Source: Dichetophora obliterata
Lineage: Eukaryota; Arthropoda; Insecta; Diptera; Sciomyzidae
Reading direction: 5' to 3'
Length of the DNA: 64,000 bases
NCBI GenBank assembly: GCA_963920525.1
Contig: OY986437.1
Location: 62,629,830 to 62,693,829 of the forward strand
Positions 9,615-20,633 of this stretch are shown piece by piece. The notes beneath the pieces were generated by a model. That model was not told the DNA's origin and did no database searches. It saw nothing but the letters and a program-made list of their open reading frames with translations. The position numbers were made by a program, and so were the translations under genes. Position 1 is the stretch's first letter, and the number at the start of each line of letters is the position of its first letter.

Positions 9615-12600
9615 CAGTTGGTCTCCTATAATGTTGCAAACTTAAATAGCAAGCTAAATTTTGGTAACTTTTTTACTTATATTAATAAATTTGATATTTT
9701 TTCTTATTTGAAACACATGTGATTGCTGCTAAACAGATAAACTTTGCTTGTTATTTTAATGACTATGTCTTGTTCTGGGTGGATGCTCTTAAAATTCATT
9801 CTGCTGGTCGCGCCAGTGGTGGTTGTTTATACGGATTCAAAAAATCTATTCAAAATAAATATTCGCTAAAATTTAACAATTACTCTAATGGTGTTACATT
9901 ATCAGCTAGATTTGGCGATGTGTCTTTTCATATTATTCCACGGTATTTAAACTGCTCGAATTGGGTAAATGACTTTAAACAGTTTGAAGATTTTTTATAT
10001 AGTTTGAAGGCTTCATCGTTTTGCATAGTTGGCGATTTGAATGCTCGCGTTTCTGACGCACAGAAAATTGATGAAGACTTGGTGTTAAATACTCCTTTAG
10101 TCTCGCACTGTCGTGTTTCAAAAGATAAAATCATTGATGCGAAAGGCAAAAAATTATTGAATCTGCTCGAAGATATTGGTGGTGTGATAATTAATGGAAG
10201 GATGTCTGGGGACATTGAGGGCGAGTACTCGTTTTGCGGAGTGATGGGAAATTCTTTAATTGATTATTGCATTGGTTCATACGATTTTTTACAGTTTTTA
10301 AATAATTTTCACATCTCTTGTAAACCATACTCAGATTATATGCCTCTTACTTTCTCTATTTCTGCCATGGTTAATCAAAACTCAAAACAATTATCTTTGC
10401 CACAAAAACTTAACTGGAATCCAAAAAAACATTGTGAAGTATACCCAATCTCTAAAAAACACCACAAATATTGATCACATTATGTCTGATTCAAATATAG
10501 AACTTTAATTGATAAAATAAACATAGCAGCGGGTAGTTTCAGTCTTAAAAAACGTTTTGACCCTAAAAATAACTGGTTTGATTCACAGTGTGAAAATGCA
10601 CGTAAGCGAATGCTTATAAAACTTAACAGTCTCAGAAAATCGAATTCTCAAATAAACAGACAATCTTATATTGAAAGTAGAACAAAATATTCAAAATTAT
10701 GCCATGAGAAAAAACTAGCTTACAAAAACAAAAACATTGAACAACTTAATGCGGTGCGTAACACTAGCGAATGGTGGAAATTAGCGAACTCAATAAAGGG
10801 TTCTTCGCCTAGGATTGGTAACAACCTTAAAACTATTGATTTTTACAACTTTTTTAAGTCACTTTTGTCACAGGCAGAATCTGATCGAGCAATTTTATGG
10901 GCCTCACCTAACATCATAGATCCGTTCCTTGATTCTCATTTTGAATTGCGTGAAATTATGTTAGCTCTTAAAAAAGCAAAAGATAGAAAAGCCCCAGGCC
11001 TAGATAGAATAAGCTATGAATTTTTTAAATATGCGCCACAATGCTTTCTTAAAGAAGTTGTCCAACTTTTAAATGCAATTTTTCTACGCCAAGACATACC
11101 AGCCTCTTTTCGCAGATCCATAATTATACCATTGTTCAAAAAAGGTAATGTTAATGTTGTGTCAAATTACAGGGGACTCTCACTTCTAGACACACTGTAC
11201 AAAATTTTCACAAGTATACTGCTCAACAGAATTAATAGTTGGATTGACTGTCATAACATTCTAAATGAATATCAAGCAGGATTTCGAAAGGGCTATTCCA
11301 CTGTCGACAACATATTTTATCTGAGTAGCATTATCCATTTGAACTTTAAGCTGAAAAAGAAAACATATGCCTTTTTTGTTGATTTTTCTTCTGCGTTTGA
11401 CAACATTCCAAGAAACTCATTATTTTATAAGTTATCCAATGCTGGTTTGTCATCTAAAGTGGTAAAAATATTGCAATTATTTTACGATGGTACAACAAGT
11501 CAAGTTTGGGATGGCAATTCTTTATCCGATAATTTTCCTGTTACACAGGGTGTAAGGCAGGGGTGCCTACTCAGTCCTGTCCTATTCGCAATGTATTTGA
11601 ATGACTTGTATGATAATTTACACGGCGGTATACGTGTGGCTGGCACGGTTATTAAAGTGTTACTTTACGCCGACGATATCGTTCTCTTGGCCGATTGTCC
11701 AACAGTACTCCAAACTATGATTGATGCTCTGCACAACTATTGCATTCAATGGTGTCTAAAAATTAACCTCACGAAATCTAAAATCATGATATTTAGATCT
11801 TGTGCTAGAATAAGTAGAAATTTGAAATGGTCTTATGGTGATGACGACATTGAAATAGTTAATGAATACAAATACTTAGGAGTTAATCTCACTTACAATT
11901 TGTCGTTCAACAAGCACCTTGATGCTAAATTGGTATCGTCTAAAACTGCCATTAACGCATCGTGGCTAAGTTATTTACATCACCCTAAAATATCTATATC
12001 TAACAAGCTTAAAATTTTTAACACTGCAGCAATATCGATTATGTTTTATGGCGCAGAAGTTTGGGGTTTCAAACAGTATGAGCAAGTAGAGAAGTTACTA
12101 CGTTATTTCCTGAAAAAAATGTTATATTTACCAGCAAATACTCCTAATAATATGCTACACATAGAAACAGGTCTGGCTTCTCAATTTGAAGAAACGCTTA
12201 AATTACATTTTAGTTATCTGAGAAAAATTCTTAATTATCCTTTAAACAGGCTTCCGCGAGTACTTGCTGAAGAAACAATCGTACAAAAAACTTTCTGGTT
12301 ACCACAATGGTTCGCTCTACGTAGTGATCTTGGTTTTAGCCTTGATTTTGAGAGTTGGAGGCCTGATTTGTCGTTACACCATGATTGTATATTACAAGCA
12401 TTGAGATTAAAAGTGTATGAGAAACACATTTGCAGAGCAAGAGAATCGAGGTTTCATGATTTGTATCGTCACGTTCGATTCGATGTGCCCTCCTACTTTG
12501 TCGATTCAAATTCGGCTCATCTTATAAGTTTGATATTCAGATGTAGAGGTGGTTTACTCAACTTTAATTTAAGCTGATTTGGTGAAAGTACTTTTAATGT

Positions 12601-12817
12601 GTGCACATTATGCAACTTACAAGAATATGAAAATACACATCACCTTCTAGGTATTTGCCCGATATTTGCATACATTCGTTCATATTACCTTGGTAAAAGT
12701 TCACTCACGTTAGGCGAAGTTTACGAAGTTTTGAATGGCAAAAATTATTACCTTTTATATAAATATTTAATCAATTGTTTAAAATATAGACAACTTATAA
12801 TTTCTGAATTTAACTAA
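9615..12817 (+). pseudogene. LINE ORF2: endonuclease, reverse transcriptase, zinc knuckle
   Basis: The APE-type endonuclease begins around SYNVANLNSKLNF (9624). It shows the ETH motif (FETHV, read after a one-base change in a T run at about 9695-9703), GDLNAR (about 10030) and SDYMPL (about 10330), where the usual catalytic SDH histidine is tyrosine. Reverse transcriptase shows KAPGLDRISYEFF, NYRGLSLL, EYQAGFRKGYST, the RQGCLLSP block and YADDIVLL (about 11668). Lesions: a frame change in the A run near 10424 and a compensating change near 10505, which together restore frame 2 before the RT. A TGA at 12575 separates the C-terminal CTLC...HHLLGIC knuckle, which continues in the same frame to 12817. 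The enzyme would nick target DNA and copy the element RNA in place. Confidence 0.88.
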
Positions 12818-12984
12818 AAAAACCTTTTTGTAATATACTCTACCATAAATTTTTAAATTTAACATGATTCATGCCAATCTGACACACAACTTATTATGTT
12901 ATGTCAAATTTCATTTATTTTAAAAAAATACTATTGTAATAATATTAATATTAAAATGTTTATACTAATGTAAGCCTTTATTCA

Positions 12985-13022
12985 AATTAATCACTCATTC
13001 ATTCATTCATTCATTCATTCAT
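12985..13022 (+). repeat. CATT tetranucleotide tail of the LINE
   Basis: Seven or eight uninterrupted CATT units close the LINE 3' region. Such simple-repeat tails arise by slippage during target-primed reverse transcription. Confidence 0.75.
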
Positions 13023-14290
13023 TTTGTTTTTTTTACTTTTAATTTGTTTTTAAGATAAATTTTACAAAAATACTTTATTTTGTAGCTTAATTTCCATTAT
13101 TTTAGATTAATTTATTAATCTTTAATTGGAGTATGATCATATTTAGCCAGCTCCATGGGCTGCTTGACTTCGTTTAGATATTTGTTGATATATGATGCAT
13201 ACACCAAAACCGACTAAGAGCGCAAACTTTGTAATTTAAAAATGGTTTTATTATAATTCTAAAACAACTTTAAATGAAATCATCAAATAATTTTGATTGT
13301 GTTAACATTAATTGATTTTTCTATATTGAAGACGTGATGTTGTTTCGACCATCACGTCGTAATTTTTTTTTGTTTTTGTTGTAAGTTTGGTCTCGCTTTA
13401 AATGATTTCATGCAATGCATTCTAACGTTATAAGCATATGCTTGAACACTAACTGCCTACGTTCACATTCTGCTTTACAAGAAAATGTCTTAACATAAAT
13501 TCGAACATAACATCCTTGCGGTAAGGTAATTGATTTCGAAAAACGGGGTTCGAAGAATATTGATCTGTTTTGTAAGTTACAATCTATAAAAATAAATATA
13601 AAAATGTAAAAAATTTGTCATATTAAAATCATAGTTATATGATTAAAACGTTTTAAATTTCTTAGTCATAATATTAATAAGAAATTACACATAGTACGCT
13701 TAATAAAACTTTTAATGTGTTAGTAGCTTTATTTGATATATTTAAAAAATTTCATTTGATTTGCTTTCAAATATTTGCCAATCGGCTAATGCAGAATACC
13801 TGAAGGTGGGATTTATTCACTGTTACAAAACTTCGATTAAATTTGAGTCTAGTTAAAATATTATTGAATTTTTTTTTAACCGTGCTGTTTACAATTTAAA
13901 CTTTGCAAGTACTAACTCATAATAAAACTCTGTTGTAAAAAATGAAGCCAAGAGAAATATGACTGCATCCCTTTTAGCTTTTTGATTTAAAGTTATAGTT
14001 GTTATCGGCCTTTATGTGTAAATTTTTATTATATTTTTGCACGGCCAAAGCCTACAAAAAAATAACAATATATTTTAGTACAAAAGAAATATCACAGCGT
14101 TATTTTTAGCTCTTTGGTTTAGATTTAAGTACAATTCTGTATAATTTTTTGTTTTTAATACGATTAAGTCTAAATTCAAGTACATTTAGATACTAAATTT
14201 GGTTTTGGACCCGTAAAAAGTAAGCCTGGCAATAGTAAGACTCAAAACTTTTAGGCGATTTGGTTCATATATTTGCTTATTGCTTTTGGT
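13023..14290. other. AT-rich intergenic, weak internal repetition
   Basis: No coding signal is seen. A short inverted repeat (GACGTGATG ... CATCACGTC, about 13331-13356) can form a small hairpin. Two diverged copies of a roughly 120-bp phrase containing TTTTAGCTTTTTGATTTAAA-like sequence occur near 13960 and 14090. Confidence 0.4.
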
Positions 14291-14296
14291 AAGTAT

Positions 14297-14368
14297 AGCG
14301 CAATAGCTCAGTGGTTAGACTAGTAAACTAACAAACTGAATGTTGTGGGTTCAGAACTCATGGTGCTT
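14297..14368 (+). tRNA. tRNA-like sequence, degenerate (pol III type promoter)
   Basis: An A-box match (TAGCTCAGTGG, 14304-14314) and a B-box-like GGTTCAGAACT (14348-14358) are correctly spaced for a tRNA. A T-arm with a 7-base loop TTCAGAA folds (GTGGG with CTCAT), and an acceptor helix pairs imperfectly. The anticodon arm is poor, so I do not assign an amino acid. A T run at about 14373 could serve as a pol III terminator. It is more likely a tRNA pseudogene or SINE head than a working tRNA. Confidence 0.4.
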
Positions 14369-15131
14369 GTTACTTTTTTTTTAAACATTTTAGTATTTTG
14401 CAAACACTATTCAAATCTAGTTAAATTCACTATTCAATATTCAAATCACACCAAAGCAGGTGTGGACTTATATGTACTACAGAAAAGTTTAAATATTATT
14501 TCAAGATTTCTTACCGTGTGGAATCGTAATTCACATTACCCGCATACTAAATTTGTGTTTTATTTTAAATCAGACAATATTAAATCATACCAAAAAAGGC
14601 TTATTGAAAAACGGGATCCAGAAAGCATGAAGCAAGTCCTGGAATGAGTTAACAACAATGAAATGGAATTTAAATTAGTGTTCCACACTACTTATCTTTT
14701 ACTTTTACTACTATGCTTTTTTTTATTTTTCATATATAACTGTTTTAGCATATGCAGAAAATGTCAGTTTTGCAAAATAATCCATTGCCCAATCAGAAAT
14801 CACATTGAAATTCATCAGCTGAAATTTTTGCTAATACTTTTTCGAAAAGTGCCACAACAAAAATAGGGATTTCACGATCCCGAATTAATTCTAGGACCAA
14901 AAATATTAGATATAATAACAGGTGTTATTGCGTTTTTGATTTAGGACTTATTTTATTATATTTAATGGGCGTTTGGGCGTTTTTGAGCGTTTAATTTAAT
15001 TTATTTTACGCCCAAAATATTTTGCGCCTTATTTTATCTTTAATTTGGGCGTTATTTTATTGAACAGAAAAAATTTACTTGAAAAATTTTAAAATTGAAT
15101 ACAATATATTATTATTATATATAGTATTATT
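14369..15131. other. AT-rich sequence, no gene supported
   Basis: Two short open frames on the plus strand (14345-14647, 14663-14866) show no family resemblance and look like chance. At 14980-15060 a GGGCGTTTGGGCGTTTTTGAGCG phrase and its inverted form ACGCCCAAAATATTTTGCGCC form a loose hairpin. Confidence 0.35.
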
Positions 15132-15603
15132 CAGGGTGCGGAAAAATTCGTTCGCAATTGATTAAAATACGATCTTATCGTTCGTTTTTTGATGTGTGTG
15201 AGAATTTTTCAAACGAAAAATTTAAAAGCAGACGAATGTTCGCAATCAAAAAAAGAACGCTCTGCTTGCGTCGTTTTTTTATCACTGATAAATTTGTGAG
15301 CTTTGTATTTTTTCGAACGAATATTTTACACAACAACAAAAAGCAACAAACGTTCTTTTGGAATTGTTCATTCAAAATGAGCGTTTGAATTCATGAACGT
15401 TCGTTTGTACGTGGAGTTAATAGACAAAATATAAGTTTGTTGTTGTATTTTTGTACACTTGCTGACATGAAAAGATTAAACCAAAATACAGATTTGGACT
15501 GCACATATGCATATGAGGAAAAATAATGTTTTGATAAGGTAAATAAACTTGATATGCCAAATCAAATGAAAAAAGATGGTTTGTTATGATCGTTGTTATA
15601 TGA

Positions 15604-15807
15604 TTAGATTGTATGATTACTTCTTGATGATCTTGATGCTGAAGCATCGTCAAAATAATGTTTCTGCACACTCTCGTAATGCCTTTTGATATTCTCTATT
15701 ACACATTCCATGAGAGATTTTTCGCATAAGAGACATTTGGAAATGTTACATATTTTGTCATAGATGACCAGAGATTTTTTGTCTATTTTTGATACTCTAC
15801 CCATCAC
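15604..15807 (-). pseudogene. Possible zinc-finger N-terminus of a hAT transposase
   Basis: The 67-residue frame contains KCLLCEKSL then NIKRHYESVQKHYF, a C-x2-C ... H-x6-H arrangement similar to the finger at the start of many hAT transposases and their domesticated relatives. No catalytic domain follows: the frame stops and only about 470 bp remain before the element end. It is probably a leftover after internal deletion. The finger could also be chance, so confidence is moderate. Confidence 0.42.
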
Positions 15808-16243
15808 TGAAAATCAAGAAGTGAAGAACGTTTTAATACGTATGTTTTCAATAACACTGGTCTGCAAAAGTATCAAGGCACTATTACGATAACTGGGGCG
15901 ACGCGATCAGAAAGTGTTGTTCTTTTCATAACAAAAAAAAATGTTTGTTCGAACAAAGAATCGATACCTCAACTAGTTATCTATGTTTAACATTTTGTTG
16001 CTTGGTACATGATCTGTTCAATAAAATATCTATATCGTTACCATTATCTCATAGATTCGAAAGATTCAATTAATTGAAATCGATATTGATTGATTGAAAG
16101 ATTAAATGATAATCAAGTTAAAAAATTGATAACTCGAAAACAAATCGATGCATCGATTTTTCTTTCGGCCATTCCTATTTTTATTAAAAGTACTTCACGA
16201 ATCCATTGTCAAATCGCGGCGCACCAGTTATCGTATTCTACCC

Positions 16244-16597
16244 AGTATAACTGATAAATTGGCAGTTTCGCGATCGGCACTTTCATCATATAAAGGTTTC
16301 TTCCTTTGGAGACTTTCTTATTCAGCCCTATCATGAATAATTTTTCTATCATGAAAAAGGATGTTTTCATTTTCAATATAGCAGACAAAGACATCACATT
16401 TTTTTTACACTCATGAATATTGGCGGTTGATGAACAAATTTGCATTAAAAATTTCCAAAATGTTCTTGATATTTACCTTTGAGACTCCATTTTTTTTATT
16501 TCGGGTGAAAAATTATTCATGATAGGAATTCAGTCAATAAGATACCTTTGTATGATGAAAGTACCGATCGCGAATCATCCAATTTATCAGTTATACT
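16244..16597. repeat. Foldback element with 53-bp arms
   Basis: The left arm 16244-16296 and right arm 16545-16597 are near-perfect reverse complements (AGTATAACTGATAAATTGG and CTTTCATCATA blocks). Pairing resumes inside the arms around CTATCATGAATAATTTTTC. A further inverted copy of that phrase lies outside the right arm (16618-16640, TTATTCATGATAGGGGC). This is a MITE-like insertion within the hAT element. Confidence 0.75.
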
Positions 16598-16680
16598 GTC
16601 GAGGTTAAGGGCGACAAATTATTCATGATAGGGGCAGTGTCACAAGATGGAATTACCACCAAAATTGTCTTTTTTCGCAT

Positions 16681-16972
16681 TTCATTCTCAAGATTACCAC
16701 ACTCCCAAAATACCTCAAATTACCACAAAATACCTCAAAATTAACACAAAATCCCACAATACCTCAAAAAAGCAAAAATAAAATAGATACATACAAATCA
16801 CCACAAACAAGTGCATTCAGTCATTTGAACAATTCAATTAACGCAACGTTACCTTAATTCGTATTTTTACCACGTAATTGAAGTAATTTGAGGAGTTATG
16901 AGTTATTTTAAGGTATTGTAGTATTTTGTAGTAGTTTGAGGTATTTTGTGGTGTTTTGAGGTATTTTTTTAC
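16681..16972. repeat. Inverted repeat made of short tandem CCTCAAA/ACCACAAAATA units
   Basis: 16681-16770 consists of repeated ACCACAAAATACCTCAAA-like units. 16885-16965 carries the same units in reverse orientation (TTTGAGGTATTTTGTGGTG). The arms can pair across a loop of about 115 bp. The units resemble the GTGGTATTTTT repeats in the element at 19067-20633. Confidence 0.65.
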
Positions 16973-17884
16973 CCACGCGAGATTTTTCTCAGAAAATAAC
17001 ATGAGAATTATCACATCCCACAATCGTTGAAAAATACTATAAGTGCTATTTATCATGCTTTTCTGGTAATCCAAAACTACAAATAATAAACATAATCCAA
17101 ATTACAAATTTTTCCGTTCAAAAAGAGGACATAGTTCCAAAAATTGTATTTAGTATTATGACCGCTTAATAAGCAGTTTTTCAAATATTCAATCGATATA
17201 TAAGTTAAATGGAAGAGTCTTTTGTTATTGTGTCATAACTTTATTTTAGGTCATGTTAAAAGCTCTAGATTTTGTGTGTTTATAGTGCTATATGCGTAGA
17301 ACACTGCTACATCAATAACTTAGATCTGTCGTAGGTCGAATTAAGCTATTATTGCTTATCGACACAGATATAATGACAAAATTATTCGCCCTTGTACGGA
17401 ATGGTGATAACATCTACAAGGTCAAATCAATTTTTTTTTGTGTTTTTTATGATAAAATAATTTGCATTTATACGGAAAAATGTTAATTCACGCATTCGCA
17501 ACAACTTTTTCGCGATAATGCAAAAATGAAAACGTATACAAGAAACAATATATACCAAACTCGATGACGCATACATAACTGAAAAGAATCCTCGCTAGAC
17601 GATGTGGATGCTGATAGTCGGAAGATAACTTTTTTTAGGAAACGAACGTTCCTGAATTTTTCTTTGAACGATTAATTTTTATGAAAAATTAAAAACGAAC
17701 GCTTATTATTTTTTTGTGAAAAATTCGATCGAATAAATTTGAAACTGACAAATTTTTCAGAGATAAAAAATACGACGCCAGCAGAGAGTTCCCCATTCGT
17801 TCGTGATAATTTGCGAGAACAATTTTTTATGAGGAGAACGATAATTGAGAACAATCGTATTTCAAACCGCACCCTGGTATTAAT

Positions 17885-18420
17885 AATACTATTATTTAAA
17901 CAAAAAAAAAATCATATTGATTGGATATACTTTATCAAAACTGAAAATCCATAACTTTCGCATAAAAGAAATCAGCAACGCTTTTAGAACATTTTGAAAG
18001 AAAACACGTTTGCTTGCAGTTATATGATACATAATTTACAAATATGAAAAATCGATGTTTTTTAAAAAAAAAGAACAGAAAAACTGCAATTTTTTTAAAC
18101 GCAAAATAACTAGTTTTTAAAATTTCTGTTTAAAACGAATGCCAGATTCTGAAAGGACACACCAGACATAGAACTTTAGTCTTAAACAAACCGTTCTTTG
18201 TATCCTGCATTTTAACTTTCGTGCACAAAATGCGAGTTTTGTGCATCAATGGGTTAAAAAATTTGTTAGTATGACCAACGCTAATGGCAGCCTCAAGAGT
18301 AGTAAATACCATTTTGGAGCCAATACTGACAGCTGAAATGACATTTACACTGGAAGAAAAAAAAAACCATTAAATTTTTTAAATAAAAGCAAGAAAAACA
18401 AAAATCAAATTAAGGGCAGA
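17885..18420. other. AT-rich intergenic, nothing recognised
   Basis: No gene or repeat boundary is visible apart from the target duplication next to 17876. Confidence 0.4.
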
Positions 18421-18429
18421 GCTCTGACA

Positions 18430-18910
18430 ACAGCAAAAGGGTTATTTACCTTTTGGCCAGAATCAGATGCCAACACCAAATAAATGGGGGAAAAAAACTA
18501 ACAATAACAACAGCATCAACATCAAAAAGAAGCACAAAAGCAGCAACAAGTCAGGCAACAACTATAAATCAAGAATGAAAAAGACGCGTTAACAGCAACA
18601 AAGGCCAAAAGACAGTTCCACGAAGGTAACAGCGACAACAAAAACAACAAAAAATCAACAACAACATAAACACCAACAGCAACAACAACAATTGCAGTAC
18701 ACCAGAATGCAACAATTGCGCAACAAATGCAGAGCACGACGCAATTTGCAACAACAACAATAACCACAACAGCAGAACGAATTAGATGGGGTACCTTAAA
18801 AGAAACAATAACAACAACAACGACAGCAAAGAAATTTATTTTTTTGCATTTAAGCTTGATTTGAAGCAGTCCAAGCAATAACAAAAAAACAACAACAACA
18901 ATAAAAACCT
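18430..18910 (+). repeat. CAA/CAG-rich low-complexity region (opa-like)
   Basis: The plus strand is dominated by imperfect CAA, CAG and AAC triplets. Open frames on the minus strand over this area are Leu/Val/Cys runs that come from the repeat itself, and I do not call them genes. Confidence 0.8.
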
Positions 18911-19066
18911 TACTAATCTACACGGTTCGAAATGCAACTATGTATAAATTTTCAACTTTTCTTAAATTTTTGTGGTTGAAAATAAAACTTGAAATTATTA
19001 AGAATTTTAGTAAAAATCAATGGGGGTCAGCTAGAGTAGATTGGTAGATGGGTATTGGGTACAATG

Positions 19067-20633
19067 CACGGTTGCCACCTTTAGTAGAAAAATATCATAT
19101 TTGGGAATTTTTAATTCCCACGGCAATTTAATTAAAAATTCCCATGGTATTTTTTAATTCAGCATGGTATTTATTAATTAACGTGGGATTTTTTTTGGGA
19201 ATTTTTAATTGCCGTGGGAATTAAAATTTCACATGGTATTTTTTAATTCAGCATGGTATTTTTTAATTCACGTGGGATTTTATTTGGGGAATTTTTAAGG
19301 TTTAAGGATTTTTAATCAATATTTGCGCAAAACTTCGTTTCCTTACAGTTTTAAAATGTTATTTTTGCACAAATATCTCCGCACGCTTTTTTACACCTGG
19401 TTATATATTAAATGTGTTATAAACACATCCAAATTAAAAAAAAGAGCACGCAGCAACGCAATTTGAACGTATTAAATTTAAATAAAGCTGCACTTAGAAA
19501 CATAGCTTCGACGGATTTGGTCGCCGCTATTCTTCATGCAAAACGCTTATCACAAACAAAAAAAAAATTACAAGGTTGTATTTAACAAAAATCATTATAA
19601 TTTGTTTAAAAATAATATGTACGACTTAAAACATAATGAACAAAATTAAGAAATCGACAGCTAAATGTTAATACAACTGCAGTCAAAATAATAGCAGTGC
19701 GTAAAACTAATTCATAAAAATTAAAATCAGACACAAAAACAATTATCAGGCATGTTCTGCATTCCACTTCCGAGTGAAAGTGAAAATAAATCATAACTGA
19801 ATTCGATATTTGGTGTTCTACATATCACTTTTTTCTTTTTGTATTTTATTTAATTTATTAATAAAATCAATTGTATAACCAAAAAAGTTATATATGTTAT
19901 ATAGAACACCAAATATCGAATTCAATTATGATTTATTTTAACTTCCACTCGGAAGTGGAATGCAGAACATTTTTTCTTATGTATTCTTTTATTATTATTT
20001 ATTTATATCTTTGCTGTTAAGCACGGTTTATTGAGAAATGCTACTTGAGTCGCACAATTTTGAATGAAATAACGGTTCTGTTCTGTTCAACCTTTGAATT
20101 CAATCAGTCAGAATAATAGTTTTGTTTTAAGAACTCTATTTCGAATTAAATTTGGCATATTTTGAAAATAAAAACATGTACGGACTTTCTTAAAAACGCT
20201 TTAATTTTACTTTGTCTTATTGTTATTTTTGAGCACAATTGTACAGGTTTTATTTATTTAACTTGTAATATTTGTTTGCGTTTTCAATGTCAAAAAAGTA
20301 TTCAATATTTACATTTTTAATAAATTTTGTGGTATTTTTTAATTCGTATGGTATTTTCTGTGGTATTTTTTAATGCGTGGTATTTTTGTGGTAATTTTAA
20401 ATACTTGTGGTATTTTTTGTGGTATTTTTAATTCGTATGGTATTTTTTGTGGTATTTTTTAATGCGAGGTATTTTTGTGGTAATTTTAAATACTTGTGGT
20501 ATTTTTTGTGGTATTTTTTTAATAGCCGTGGAATTTTTTTTTAAGTATTTTGGTATGGGAATTGTTGTGGTAATTTTTTTTTGTTCTCATGGGAAAAAGG
20601 TATTTTTTATGGGAATTTGAGGTGGCAACTGTG
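19067..20633. mobile_element. hAT-type non-autonomous element with perfect 8-bp target duplication
   Basis: The ends read CACGGTTGCCACCT (19067) and, on the other strand from 20633, CACAGTTGCCACCT. The flanks GTACAATG at 19059-19066 and 20634-20641 are identical, an exact 8-bp target duplication. No transposase is encoded. Both sides carry tandem GTGGTATTTTTTAATTC-like or ATGGTATTTTTTAATTC-like units (19085-19280; 20325-20560), and the middle holds a foldback (19752-19970). This repeat-in-terminus layout is common in non-autonomous hAT elements. Confidence 0.88.
19752..19970. repeat. Foldback with 72-bp arms inside the hAT element
   Basis: The arm 19752-19823 (ATGTTCTGCATTCCACTTCC onward) and the arm 19899-19970 are reverse complements with only about five differences, separated by about 75 bp of AT-rich sequence. 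It may be a separate MITE inserted into the hAT-type element, or a hairpin belonging to it. Confidence 0.8.

Larger units (their letters stand above)
9087..13022 (+). mobile_element. Non-LTR retrotransposon (LINE), near full length but decayed
   Basis: The order is ORF1-like segment (9150-9594), apurinic-type endonuclease (about 9615-10400), reverse transcriptase (10610-12577), C-terminal CCHC knuckle (12599-12700), a short untranslated region and a CATT repeat tail ending about 13022. The tetranucleotide tail instead of poly(A) is seen in several LINE clades. I cannot assign the clade safely; an RTE- or I-like lineage within the wider jockey group is possible. The 5' end is uncertain, and I found no target duplication. 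Multiple lesions show it is no longer autonomous. Confidence 0.85.
15132..17876. mobile_element. hAT-type element with long diverged terminal inverted regions
   Basis: Both ends begin CAGGGTGCGG (15132 on plus, 17876 on minus), and similarity continues inward for roughly 250 bp through blocks such as AAATACGAT, GAACGAATG, CTCTGCTGGCGTCG and GAACGTTCGTTT. The flanks are GTATTATT (15124-15131) and GTATTAAT (17877-17884), an 8-bp target duplication with one difference. CAGGG ends plus 8-bp duplications define the hAT superfamily. Most of the transposase is missing; only a finger remnant is seen. Other foldback sequences occupy the interior. Confidence 0.8.

Noticed and set aside
13331..13356. 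Short CATCACGTC hairpin as a terminator or regulatory RNA
   Set aside because: Nine-base arms with no transcription unit nearby; chance is likely.
18522..18884. 120-residue Val/Leu/Cys-rich frame on the minus strand
   Set aside because: It is the reverse reading of CAA/CAG triplet repeats; the hydrophobic runs come from TTG/GTT codons, not a membrane protein gene.
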